This document shows positions 35,652-45,052 of a DNA stretch of 64,000 bases, piece by piece. The notes beneath the pieces were generated by a model. The model did not search any database. It was not told the origin of the DNA and saw nothing but the letters and a program-made list of their open reading frames with translations. Positions within the stretch are counted from its first letter, which is position 1, and each line of letters begins with the position of its first letter. The position numbers were made by a program, and so were the translations under genes. Origin of the DNA: CAVVAL01 sp963740215 (lineage in GTDB: Bacteria > Actinomycetota > Actinomycetes > Mycobacteriales > Cryptosporangiaceae); contig CAVUDJ010000011.1 in assembly GCA_963740215.1 (NCBI GenBank), positions 62,001-126,000 of the forward strand, in the 5' to 3' direction.

Positions 35652-37286
35652 GTGTCACATCGACGACGACGACAGCCAGACAGCAGTTGTGTGGCGCACC
35701 CTGGTGGCGGCGCGTCATCTACCAGGTCTATCCCGCGCAGCTTCGCCGACGCGAACGGCGACGGCATCGGCGACCTCGCCGGCGTCCGGGCACGGCTGGG
35801 CTACCTGGCCGACCTCGGCGTCGACGCGATCTGGTTCAGCCCGTGGTACCCGTCGCCGATGGCCGACGCCGGCTACGACGTGGCCGACTTCCGCGACATC
35901 GACCCGGTCTTCGGCACCCTGGCCGAGGCCGAGGCGCTGATCGCCGAGGCGCACGCGCTGGGCATCCGCGTCATCATCGACATCGTCCCGAACCACTGTC
36001 TCCAGCGACGCACCCGTGGTTCCAGGCGGCGCTGGCCGCCCGGCGGCGCCGGAGCGCGAGCTGTTCTGGTTCCGTGCCCGGCGGGCGGACGCGCCGCCGA
36101 CGAACTGGACGTCGAACTTCGGCGGCAGCCGCCTGGACGCCGAACCGCCGGACGGCGACTGGTACCTGCACCTGTTCGCGCCGGAGCAGCCCGACTTCAA
36201 CTGGGACCACCCACAGGTCCGCGCGGAGTTCGAGGACATCCTGCGGTTCTGGTTCGACCGCGGCGTGGACGGCATCCGGATCGACTCGGCCGCGCTGCTG
36301 GTCAAGGACCGGCTGCTGCCGGAGGTCCGCCCGTCGGCGCCGCACCCGTTCCACCGACCGGGACGACGTGCACGAGATCTACCGCGGCTGGCGGCGGATC
36401 GCCGACGGCTACCCCGGCGACCGGGCGCTGATCGGCGAGGTCTGGCTGCCCGACGGCGAGCGGTTCACCAACTACCTGCGCCCCGACGAGCTGCACACCG
36501 CCTTCAACTTCGACTTCCTCGGCTGCGCCTGGGACGCCGCGGCGCTGCGGGGCTGCATCGACGAGACGCTGCGCGCACACGCGCCGGTCGGCGCGCCGGC
36601 CACCTGGGTGCTGTCCAACCACGACGTCACCCGGCACGTCACCCGGTACGGCCGGGCGGACACCATCGTTCAGCTTCGCCGGCCGGCGCGACGGCATCGC
36701 CGGTCGACCTGGAGCTCGGCACCCGCCGCGCCCGGGCGGCCGCGCTGCTCTGCCTCGCGCTGCCCGGCGTCGGCCTACGTCTACCAGGGCGAGGAACTCG
36801 GGCTCTGGGAGGTCGAGGACATCCCGTACGAGCTGCGCCAGGACCCGATGTGGCACCGCTCCGGGCACGCCGACCCGGGTCGCGACGGCTGCCGGGTGCC
36901 GCTGCCCTGGTCCGGTGACGAGCCGCCGTTCGGGTTCAGCCCGGCCGGAGCCGCCGCTCGCCCGTGGCTGCCGCAGCCGGCCGAGTGGAAGGACCGCACC
37001 GTCCAGGCCCAGACCGGCGACCCGCACTCGATGCTCGAGCTCTACCGCACGGCGCTCCGGATCCGGCGCGCGGAGCCGGCGCTCGGCGACGGCGCCATGA
37101 CGCTGGCTGCCCGGCACCGGACGGCGTGCTCGCGCTTCGCCCGCGGACCGAGCTTCGCCTGCGTCGTCAACCTCTCCGGCAGCGCCGGTCCCGCTGCCGG
37201 CCCACGACGCCTGCCTGCTGACCAGCGGGCCGCTCGACGGCGACCTGCTCCCGCCGGACACCGCCGTCTGGCTGCGCATGACCTGA
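35652..37286 (+). CDS. GH13 alpha-glucosidase (frame broken)
   Basis: An intracellular GH13 enzyme (alpha-glucosidase/oligo-1,6-glucosidase type) of about 535 residues. Region I is IIIDIVPNH, region II GVDGIRIDSAALLV with the nucleophile Asp, region III LIGEVWLPDGERF with the acid/base Glu, and region IV WVLSNHDVTRH. It would cleave imported gluco-oligosaccharides to glucose. The start is uncertain because the first codons are frame-broken; WWRRVIYQVYPRSFADANGD is the first clear segment. The true stop is the TGA at 37284-37286 after AVWLRMT. It has no signal peptide. Confidence 0.87.
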
Positions 37287-37323
37287 CCCAGGACCTCACC
37301 CCGACGGACAGGGAAGAGTCCTC

Positions 37324-40211
37324 ATGACCGACATCAGCAGCTCCCCCAGACCGGCGCGCCACCCGGAAGGCCCGGACCTCCCGGAATGCGCAGACCGCCC
37401 GGAATGTGCCGACCGCCCGGAAGGCCTCGACCCTCCGGAAGGCTCTGGCCGTTCTCGGCACTACCGCCCTGGCCGCCACCGCGCTCGTCGCGGCCGTCTC
37501 CGGCACCACTCCCGCGCTCACCCGCACCGCCCTCTCCCCGTTCGGCATCCCGGTCGCGGCGCCACCGTGCCGTTCGTCGAGCACGAGGCGGAGGACGCCG
37601 CGCACAACGGCACCGTGATCGGCCACGACCGCATCTACGGCACAGCTGCCGTCCGAGGCGTCCGGCCGGCGAGGCGGTCACGCTCGACGCGGTCGGCGAG
37701 TACGTCGAGTTCACCCTCACCGCGCCGGCCAACGCGATGACGTTCCGGTACAGCATGCCGGACAACGCCGCCGGGACCGGCCGGGACGCCACGCATCGAC
37801 CTGCGGGTCAACGGCACGACGCTGATCAGGAGCCGTGCCGGTCACCTCGAGGTACGGCTGGTACTACGGCGGCTACCCGTTCAACAACAACCCGGGCGAC
37901 ACCAACCCGCACCACTTCTACGACGAGGCCCGGACCATGTTCGGGTCGACGCTACCCGGCCGGCACCAAGGTCCGGATCCAGGTCGTCGTCGACCGCGCA
38001 GTCGCCGACGCTTCACCATCGACCTGGCCGACTTCGAGCTGGTCGGCGGCGCCGATCGCGCAAGCCGGCCGGCGCGCTCGACGTGGTCACCGACTTCGGC
38101 GCCGACCCGACCGGCGGCGACCGACGCCACGGCCGAAGTTCCAGGCGGCCGTCGACGCCGGCCGAGGCCCAGGGCCGCGCGGTGTGGATCCCGCCGGGCA
38201 CCTTCACGCTCTAGGACCACGTCATCGTCGACCGGGTGACGCTGCGCGGCGCCGGCCCGTGGTACACGCGTGCTCGGCGGCCGGCACCCCACCCAGCGCA
38301 ACCAGGCGGCCGGCATCTACGGCAAGTACGGCCAACCAGGGCGGCCCGAGCCAGCAACGTCACGCGTCAGGGACTTCGCCATCATCGGCGACATCCGCGA
38401 GCGGGTGGACGACGACCAGGTCAACGCGATCGGCGGCGCGATGAGCGACTCGGTCATCGACAACGTCTGGATGCAGCACACCAAGGTCGGCGCCTGGATG
38501 GACGGCCCGATGAACAACTTCACCATCCGCAACAGCCGGATCCTCGACCAGACCGCCGACGGCGTGAACTTCCACATACGGCGTCACGAACTCCACGGTG
38601 ACCAACACCTTCGTCCGCAACACCGGCGACGACGGCCTGGCGATGTGGGCGGAGAACGTGCCGAACGTCAACAACTCGTTCACCCTCAACACGGTCGGCG
38701 TGACGCTCCTCGCCAACAACATCGTCATCTACGGCGGCCGGGACATCAAGATCACCGACAACGTGGTGGCCGACTCGCGTCACCAACGGCGGCGGCATCC
38801 ACGTCGGCAACCGCTACCCGGGCGTCAATCCGGCACGGCACCGCCGTCTCCGGCACCTTCACGCTGGCCCGCAACACCCTGATCCGCGCCGGCAACTCCG
38901 ACTACAACTGGCACTTCGGCGTCGGCGCGATCTGGTTCTCCGCACTCAACGAGCCGATCCGCGGCGCCACCATCAACGTCACCGACACCGACATCCTCGA
39001 CAGCTCCTACGCGGCGATCCACTGGATCGAGGGCACGACCACCGGCGTCAACTTCAACAACGTGCGGATCGACGGCGCCGGCACCTACGCGCTGCAGATC
39101 CAGGCGTCCGGGCAAGGCCTCGTTCACCAACGTCCGGGCCACCGGCATCGCGCAGAGCAACCCGATCCACAACTGCGTGGGCCCGGCGTTCCAGATCACC
39201 CAGGGCGCCGGCAACTCCGGCTGGTACACCGACTCGCCGTACTGCGGACCCTGGCCGCCGCCGGTCTGGGGCGGCGACCCGACCAGCCCGCCAACGACCC
39301 CGCCGACGACGCCACCGACGCCTCCGCCGACGCCGACACCGACACCCACGCCCACACCCAGCCCGCCGGACGGCAACCTGGCGGCGGGGCGGCCGATCAG
39401 CGCGAGCAGCTTCACGCAGGTGTACGTGCCGGCCAACGCGGTCGACGGCAATCCGTCGACGTACTGGGAGAGCGCGAACGGGGCGTTCCCGCAGTCGCTG
39501 ACGGTGGACCTCGGCTCCGCGGTCAGCGTCGGCAGGGCGGTGTTGAAGCTGCCCCCGACGTGGGAGCCGCGCACGCAGACGCTCAGCGTGTCCGGGTCCA
39601 CCGACGGTTCGTCCTACTCGACGATCGTCGGGCCGGCTGGCTACGCATTCAACCCGGCCTCGGGCAACACGGTGTCGATCAACCTGCCGGCGGGCAGCCA
39701 CCGGTTCGTCCGGCTGACCTTCACCGCGAACACAGGCTGGCCAGCAGGTCAGGCATCGGAGTTCGAGCTGTACGCCGCCAGCGCCGGCACGGACCCCAAC
39801 CTGGCCCAGGGTCGGCCGGCGGTCGCGACCAGCTTCACCGACGTCTACCACGCCGGCAACGCCGTCGACGGCAACGCCAGCAGCTACTGGGAGAGCGCCA
39901 ACCACGCGTTCCCGCAGTCGCTCACGGTCGACCTCGGTTCGGCGAGGTCGGTGTCGCGGCTGGTGCTGAAGCTTCCTCCGGTCGCGGCCTGGACGACCCG
40001 AACCCAGACGCTGTCCGTGCTGGGATCGGCCGACGGATCGTCGTTCGCCACCCTCAAGCCGTCGGCGGGCTACACGTTCGACCCCTCGTCGGGCAACACG
40101 GTGACGATCGCCCTCGGCGCCTCCAGCCAGCGATTCGTCCGGTTGACGTTCACCGGCAACACCGGCTGGCCGGCCGGGCAGGTCGCGGAGTTCGAGGTGT
40201 ACGGCGGGTAG
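37324..40211 (+). CDS. Secreted GH87-type alpha-1,3-glucanase with two F5/8-type C domains (frame broken)
   Basis: A secreted protein of about 950 residues. After an Arg-rich leader comes a hydrophobic signal (LAVLGTTALAATALVAAVSG), then a CBM35-like domain (YVEFTLTAPANAMTFRYSMP, FNNNPGDTNPHHFYDEARTM). A right-handed beta-helix follows, with GH87-type segments DFGADPTGATDAT, VDRVTLRGAGPWYT, VDDDQVNAIGGAMSDSVIDN, WMQHTKVGAWMDGPMNNFTI and RNTGDDGLAMWAENVPN. A Pro/Thr linker leads to two copies of an F5/8-C/CBM32-like domain (starting NLAAGRPISASS and NLAQGRPAVATS). It would cut alpha-1,3-glucan outside the cell. Shifts stop after about 39125; the C-terminal third is clean. Confidence 0.82.
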
Positions 40212-40229
40212 TCACCCGTCCGGCCGCAG

Positions 40230-40258
40230 GTGCCCGGTACCGACCCGGTGCCGGGCAC
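40230..40258 (+). terminator. Hairpin after the glucanase gene
   Basis: Twelve-base arms (GTGCCCGGTACC and GGTGCCGGGCAC, one mismatch) flank a 5-base loop, 18 bp after the stop. No T-tract is present, as is common in actinomycetes. Confidence 0.65.
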
Positions 40259-40342
40259 CGCTGCTCAGCCAGCGTTGGGTTGCACAAGCGGGCCTTCGGT
40301 GCCGACGCCGACACGGTCGATCGCCCGGGGCGACCCAGTCGC

Positions 40343-40489
40343 TTACGGCGTGAGGTAACAGGCCTTGTCCACTCCAGCTACCGGATCAGCACCGGAGGCG
40401 GCGTTCGTGCAGGCGGTCCCCCGGTGAAGGGCTCCCACCACGAGCAGCGCGCTCGCGAGGATGGCAGTCCGACGTGACGGTCTGCACAT
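40343..40489 (-). pseudogene. Signal-peptide stub of a lost secreted protein
   Basis: A 48-codon ORF on the reverse strand starts at an ATG preceded by GGAGGTACGCA, an excellent ribosome-binding site. The protein is a signal peptide (RRTAILASALLVVGALHRGT) followed by about 20 residues ending at TAA. It is divergent from rhaR and shares the operator at 40535. It looks like the 5' remnant of a secreted, rhamnose-regulated enzyme whose body has been lost; a genuine tiny secreted peptide is the alternative. Confidence 0.5.
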
Positions 40490-40534
40490 TGCGTACCTCC
40501 GGGGGTCGAGGCGGGCATCGCGGACGAACTATGA

Positions 40535-40548
40535 TTGGAACGTTTCAA
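40535..40548. promoter_or_regulatory. LacI-type operator between rhaR and the secreted stub
   Basis: TTGGAACGTTTCAA is a 14-bp palindrome with one mismatch and an AACGTT core. It matches the perfect TGAAACGTTTCA palindrome upstream of rhaI, so both are likely sites for the LacI-type protein encoded between them. Confidence 0.75.
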
Positions 40549-40686
40549 ACGGGTGAAATCTAGAGGGCTGTGCCGCGGCGGTCAATGGATGGCTCCGGAC
40601 AGCGAAGGGCAGGAGGTCCCGCCGATCGGTTCGCGGGGCGCTACCGTCCGGCTAGGGGTTACTGTCGCGGTCTACAGAGGAGGGCG

Positions 40687-41712
40687 ATGTCCAGCGTCGG
40701 CGTGAAGGAGGTCGCGGCTCGGGCGGGCGTCTCGCTCGGCACGGTGTCGAACGTCCTGAACCGCCCCCACCTCGTCACCGAAGCCACCCGCCAGCGCGTG
40801 CTCGACGCCATCGAAGAGGTGGGGTTCGTCCGGAACGACCATGCCCGCCAGCTCCGCGCGGGCAGTAGCCGGAGCCTGGGCTACGTGGTCCTCGACGCGT
40901 CGAATCCCTTCTTCACCGATGTGGCGCGCGGGGTCGAGGAAGCCGCCCAAGAGGCCGGGCTGTCCGTGTACCTGTGCAACAGCAACGACGATCCGCAACG
41001 CGAGGCCGGGTACCTTGAACTCCTGCTGGAGCAGCGTGTCCAGGGGGTGCTGATCACGCCCGTCGAGGCCGGCGGGGAGCGCTTGGCCGCGCTCACCGCA
41101 CGCGGCATCCCGGTGATCCTTGTCGACCGTGGCGCAGCCGGCGCGCAGCTGTGTTCGGTCGCCGTCGACGACGTGCTCGGCGGCGAACTCGCCGGCACTC
41201 ACCTTGTGGAGACGGGACACAAGCGGATCGCATTCGTCGGCGGTCCGTTCTCGCTGCCGCAGGTCAGTGACCGGCACGCCGGTGCGCAACGCGCGATCGG
41301 CGAGCAGGGCGAGCTGACGACCCTCGTGACGGATCGCCTCACCGTGGCCGAGGGACGCCGTGCGGCCGAACGGCTCGCGGGCTTGCCTGCCTCCCGGCGG
41401 CCGACCGCCGTGTTCTGCGCCAACGACCTGCTGGCGATGGGCTTCCTGCAGCAGCTGATCTGGCAGGGCCTCGACGTGCCCGGCGACGTGGCGATCGTCG
41501 GCTACGACGACATCGCGTTCGCCGAAGCCGCAGCCGTCCCGCTGAGCTCGGTGCGCCAGCCACGGCACCAACTCGGCCGGGCCGCGGCGGAACTGCTGCT
41601 CGAGGAGGTGGACAGGGGGCAGGCCCACGTTCACCGTCAGGTCGTGTTCGAGCCCGAACTGATCGTCCGCGCATCCTCCGTGCGCCGCCGGACGGGCTCC
41701 CCCTCGACCTGA
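40687..41712 (+). CDS. LacI-family regulator of rhamnose utilisation
   Basis: A 341-residue LacI-type repressor. The HTH reads VGVKEVAARAGVSLGTVSNV then LNRPHLVTEATRQRVLDAIE. The effector domain has SRSLGYVVLDASNPFFTDVA, LLEQRVQGVLITPVEAGGER, VDDVLGGELAGTHLVETGHK, FCANDLLAMGFLQQLIWQGL and VAIVGYDDIAFAEAAAVPLS. A GAGGAGGGCG ribosome-binding site precedes ATG 40687. Two matching operators flank the gene, indicating autoregulation and control of rhaI onward. The frame is intact. That the inducer is rhamnose or a derivative is inferred from context. Confidence 0.9.
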   Translation: MSSVGVKEVAARAGVSLGTVSNVLNRPHLVTEATRQRVLDAIEEVGFVRNDHARQLRAGSSRSLGYVVLDASNPFFTDVARGVEEAAQEAGLSVYLCNSNDDPQREAGYLELLLEQRVQGVLITPVEAGGERLAALTARGIPVILVDRGAAGAQLCSVAVDDVLGGELAGTHLVETGHKRIAFVGGPFSLPQVSDRHAGAQRAIGEQGELTTLVTDRLTVAEGRRAAERLAGLPASRRPTAVFCANDLLAMGFLQQLIWQGLDVPGDVAIVGYDDIAFAEAAAVPLSSVRQPRHQLGRAAAELLLEEVDRGQAHVHRQVVFEPELIVRASSVRRRTGSPST

Positions 41713-41760
41713 GCACCGTGGCCAGGCCGGTGGCGAACGGCCTGCGCGTGAAATCGACTC

Positions 41761-41804
41761 TTGACGACCCCGACTCCCGACTCTAGGTTGCTTGAAACGT
41801 TTCA
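41761..41804 (+). promoter_or_regulatory. rhaI promoter with overlapping LacI operator
   Basis: TTGACG (41761-41766) and TAGGTT (41784-41789) are spaced by 17 bp. A perfect 12-bp palindrome TGAAACGTTTCA (41793-41804) follows, where bound repressor would block transcription start. Confidence 0.75.
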
Positions 41805-41837
41805 TTGAAGCGACGAACCCGAGCCGGAGGTCCTCCC

Positions 41838-43019
41838 ATGGCTGGTCAAGATCGGGCGGGGCAGCAGGCCGTCAAGGCGGCGCTACGCGGACAGCGAATC
41901 GAGACCGCGTCGTGGGCCTTCGGCAACTCGGGCACCCGGTTCAAGGTCTTCCCGCAGGACGGCGTGCCACGCACGGCCGAGGAGAAGATCGACGACGCCG
42001 CCGCCGTCCACCGGCTGACCGGTATCGCGCCGAGCGTCGCTCTGCACATCCCGTGGGACACCGTGTCGGACTACGCCGCCCTCGCCCGGTACGCCGCCGA
42101 CCAGGGCGTAGCCATCGGCGCCATCAATGCCAACGTCTTCCAGGACCAGGCCTTCATGCTCGGCAGCGTGGCCCACCCCGACCCGGGAGTGCGCCGCAAG
42201 GCGATCGGCCACCTGTCGGAGTGTGTCGCGGTGATGGACCAGACCGGCTCCCGGGACCTCAAGCTCTGGTTCGCCGACGGTACGAACTACCCCGGTCAGG
42301 ACAGCATCCGCGCCCGCCAGGACCGGCTCGCCGAGGCACTGCACGAGACCTATGGCCGCATCGGCGAGCACCAGCGGCTGCTGCTCGAGTACAAGCTGTT
42401 CGAGCCGGCCTTCTACGCGACCGACGTGCCCGACTGGGGCACCGCGTACGTGCACTGCCTCGCGCTCGGCGAGCGTGCCCAGGTCGTGCTCGACACCGGC
42501 CACCACGCGCCGGGCACCAATATCGAGTTCATCGTGGCGATGCTGCTGCGCCTGGGCAGGCTCGGCGCGTTCGACTTCAACTCGCGCTTCTACGCAGACG
42601 ACGACCTGATGGCGGGCGCGGCCGACCCGTTCCAGCTGTTCCGGATCATGCACGAGATCGTGCAGGCCGGAGCCCTGGATCCCGGATCGGGCATCAACTT
42701 CATGCTCGACCAGTGCCACAACATCGAGCCGAAGATCCCGGCGGTCATCCGCTCGATCCTCAACATCCAGGAGGCGACCGCCAAGGCGCTGCTCGTCGAC
42801 GTGGCCGCGCTGACGGAGGCGCAGGAGTCGGGAGACGTGCTCGGGGCTCATGCCGTCGTGATGGACGCGTACAACACCGATGTGCGTCCGCTGCTGGCGG
42901 AGGTGCGTACCGAGCAGGGCCTGGATCCCGATCCGATCGGCGCGTACCACCGGTCTGGGTACGCCGCGAAGATCGTCGCCGCCCGGGCGGACGGCCAGGC
43001 GGCGGGGTGGGGCGCGTGA
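41838..43019 (+). CDS. rhaI: L-rhamnose isomerase
   Basis: A 393-residue cytoplasmic isomerase converting L-rhamnose to L-rhamnulose. It is the xylose-isomerase-fold RhaI type found in Gram-positives: ETASWAFGNSGTRFKVFPQD, SVALHIPWDTVSDYAALARY, DLKLWFADGTNYPGQDSIRA, LLEYKLFEPAFYATDVPDWG, VVLDTGHHAPGTNIEFIVAM, FDFNSRFYADDDLMAGAADP and FMLDQCHNIEPKIPAVIRSI. Acidic and His residues in these segments are expected metal ligands. ATG 41838 follows GGAGG. The stop overlaps the GTG of the aldolase gene. No frame break. Confidence 0.95.
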   Translation: MAGQDRAGQQAVKAALRGQRIETASWAFGNSGTRFKVFPQDGVPRTAEEKIDDAAAVHRLTGIAPSVALHIPWDTVSDYAALARYAADQGVAIGAINANVFQDQAFMLGSVAHPDPGVRRKAIGHLSECVAVMDQTGSRDLKLWFADGTNYPGQDSIRARQDRLAEALHETYGRIGEHQRLLLEYKLFEPAFYATDVPDWGTAYVHCLALGERAQVVLDTGHHAPGTNIEFIVAMLLRLGRLGAFDFNSRFYADDDLMAGAADPFQLFRIMHEIVQAGALDPGSGINFMLDQCHNIEPKIPAVIRSILNIQEATAKALLVDVAALTEAQESGDVLGAHAVVMDAYNTDVRPLLAEVRTEQGLDPDPIGAYHRSGYAAKIVAARADGQAAGWGA

Positions 43020-45052
43020 GTCACTCGGAGGTCGCGGCGTTGCTGGCGCGGAGCAACCGCCTCGGCGCCGACCCGGCGAACACGAATTACGCGGGCGGGA
43101 ACACCTCGGCGAAGGGCGTCGCGATCGACCCGGTGACCGGCGGGCCTGTCGAGCTGCTGTGGGTGAAGGGCTCCGGTGGAGACCTCGGCACGCTCACCGA
43201 GAGCGGGCTGTCCGTCCTGCGGCTGGACCGGCTGCGGGCGCTCGCCGACGGCTACCCCGGGCCGGACCGGGAGGACGAGATGGTCGACGCCTTCTCCTAC
43301 TGCCTGCACGGGCAGGGTGGGGCGGCGCCGTCGATCGACACCGCCATGCATGGACTGGTCGGCGCGCCGCACGTCGACCACCTCCATCCGGACGCCGGCA
43401 TCGCGATCGCCACAGCCGTCGACGGCGAGGCGCTGACGAAGGAGATCTTCGGGGACCGCGTGCGGTGGGTGCCGTGGCGGCGGCCCGGCTTCCAGCTCGG
43501 TCTCGACATCGCGGCCCTGCACACCGAGAATCCACGGGCGATCGGCGTGATCCTCGGTGGCCACGGCATCACGGCCTGGGGTGACACCAGTGCGGAGTGC
43601 GAGGCGAACTCGCGGGCGATCATCGCCGCGGCACAAGCCTATGTGGACCAGCGCGGCCGGGCGGAGCCCTTCGGACCTGCCCTCGTCGGGTACGAACCGC
43701 TGCCCGAGGCCGAACGGCTTGCACGGGCGGCCGCGCTCGCCCCGGTCATCCGTGGCCTGGCGAGCACGGACGCGCCACAGGTGGGCCACTACGCCGGCAA
43801 CGACGTCGTGCTCGACTTCCTCGCCTGCGAGCGGCACCCCGCTCTGGCCGCGCTCGGCACCTCCTGCCCCGACCACTTCCTGCGTACGAAGATACGGCCG
43901 CTGGTGCTCGACCTGCCGGCTTCGGTTCCGGTCGAGGAGGCGGTCGCGCGCCTGACGGAACTGCACGCGGCGTACCGCGTCGAGTACCGCGCCTACTACG
44001 AGCGGCATGCCCAGCCGGACAGCCCGCCGATGCGCGGCGCGGACCCGGCCGTCGTTCTCGTCCCCGGGGTGGGCATGTTCAGCTTCGGCGCCGACAAGCA
44101 GACCGCCCGGGTCGCCGGCGAGTTCTACACCAACGCCATCAACGTGATGCGCGGCGCGGAGGCAGTGTCCGCGTACGCGCCGATCCCGGAGAGCGAGAGG
44201 TTCCGGATCGAGTACTGGGCGCTGGAGGAGGCCAAGCTGCGGCGGCGGCCGGCGCCGCGGCCGCTGGCTACCCGGGTCGCGCTCGTCACCGGGGCCGGGT
44301 CGGGCATCGGCAAGGCGATCGCCCGGAGGCTCGCCGCCGAAGGCGCGTGCGTGGTGGTCACGGACCTGGACGTGGAGGCAGCCGACGCGGTCGCGCACGA
44401 CATCGGCGGCCCGGACGTCGCGGTGCCGACCCGACTCGACGTGGCCGACGCCGACTCGGTGGCAGCCGCGTTCCAGGTTGCGGTGCTGGCGTTCGGCGGG
44501 GTCGATCTCGTGGTGAACAACGCCGGGCTCTCGATCTCGAAGCCGCTGCTGGAGACCACCGAACAGGACTGGGACCTGCAGCACGACGTCATGGCGAAGG
44601 GCTCGTTCCTCGTCTCCCGCGCGGCTGCCCGCGTTCTGATCGATCAGCGGATGGGCGGCGACATCGTCTACATCGCCAGCAAGAACTCGCTGTTCGCCGG
44701 GCCCAGCAACATCGCGTACGGAGCCGCGAAGGCCGACCAGGCGCACCAGGTCCGGCTGCTCGCCGCCGAGCTGGGCCCGCACCAGATCCGCGTGAACGGC
44801 GTGAATCCCGACGGTGTGGTGCGCGGCTCGGGCATCTTCGCGGGCGGCTGGGGCGCGAACCGGGCGGCCGTGTACGGCGTCGACGAGCACGAGCTGGGCG
44901 CGTTCTACGCCCAGCGCACGTTGCTCAAGCGCGAGGTGCTGCCGGAGCACGTCGCGGCGGCCGTGTACGTACTGACCGCCGGCGACCTGTCCCACACCAC
45001 CGGCCTGCACATCCCCGTCGACGCCGGCGTCGCGGCCGCCTTCCTCCGATGA
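43016..45052 (+). CDS. rhaD: Bifunctional rhamnulose-1-phosphate aldolase / short-chain dehydrogenase
   Basis: A 678-residue fusion. Residues ~1-410 are a class II aldolase domain (NTNYAGGNTSAKGV, ELLWVKGSGGDLGTLTESGL, VDHLHPDAGIAIATAVDGEA, GVILGGHGITAWGDTSAECE) that splits rhamnulose-1-phosphate into dihydroxyacetone phosphate and lactaldehyde. Residues ~420-678 are an SDR domain with ALVTGAGSGIGKAIARRLAA, VVNNAGLSISKPLLE, the SK..LF.GP..IAYGAAK active-site region (SNIAYGAAKADQAHQVRLLA) that oxidises lactaldehyde. The fusion is also called RhaEW. It overlaps neighbours by four bases at both ends. Frame intact. Confidence 0.94.
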   Translation: MSHSEVAALLARSNRLGADPANTNYAGGNTSAKGVAIDPVTGGPVELLWVKGSGGDLGTLTESGLSVLRLDRLRALADGYPGPDREDEMVDAFSYCLHGQGGAAPSIDTAMHGLVGAPHVDHLHPDAGIAIATAVDGEALTKEIFGDRVRWVPWRRPGFQLGLDIAALHTENPRAIGVILGGHGITAWGDTSAECEANSRAIIAAAQAYVDQRGRAEPFGPALVGYEPLPEAERLARAAALAPVIRGLASTDAPQVGHYAGNDVVLDFLACERHPALAALGTSCPDHFLRTKIRPLVLDLPASVPVEEAVARLTELHAAYRVEYRAYYERHAQPDSPPMRGADPAVVLVPGVGMFSFGADKQTARVAGEFYTNAINVMRGAEAVSAYAPIPESERFRIEYWALEEAKLRRRPAPRPLATRVALVTGAGSGIGKAIARRLAAEGACVVVTDLDVEAADAVAHDIGGPDVAVPTRLDVADADSVAAAFQVAVLAFGGVDLVVNNAGLSISKPLLETTEQDWDLQHDVMAKGSFLVSRAAARVLIDQRMGGDIVYIASKNSLFAGPSNIAYGAAKADQAHQVRLLAAELGPHQIRVNGVNPDGVVRGSGIFAGGWGANRAAVYGVDEHELGAFYAQRTLLKREVLPEHVAAAVYVLTAGDLSHTTGLHIPVDAGVAAAFLR

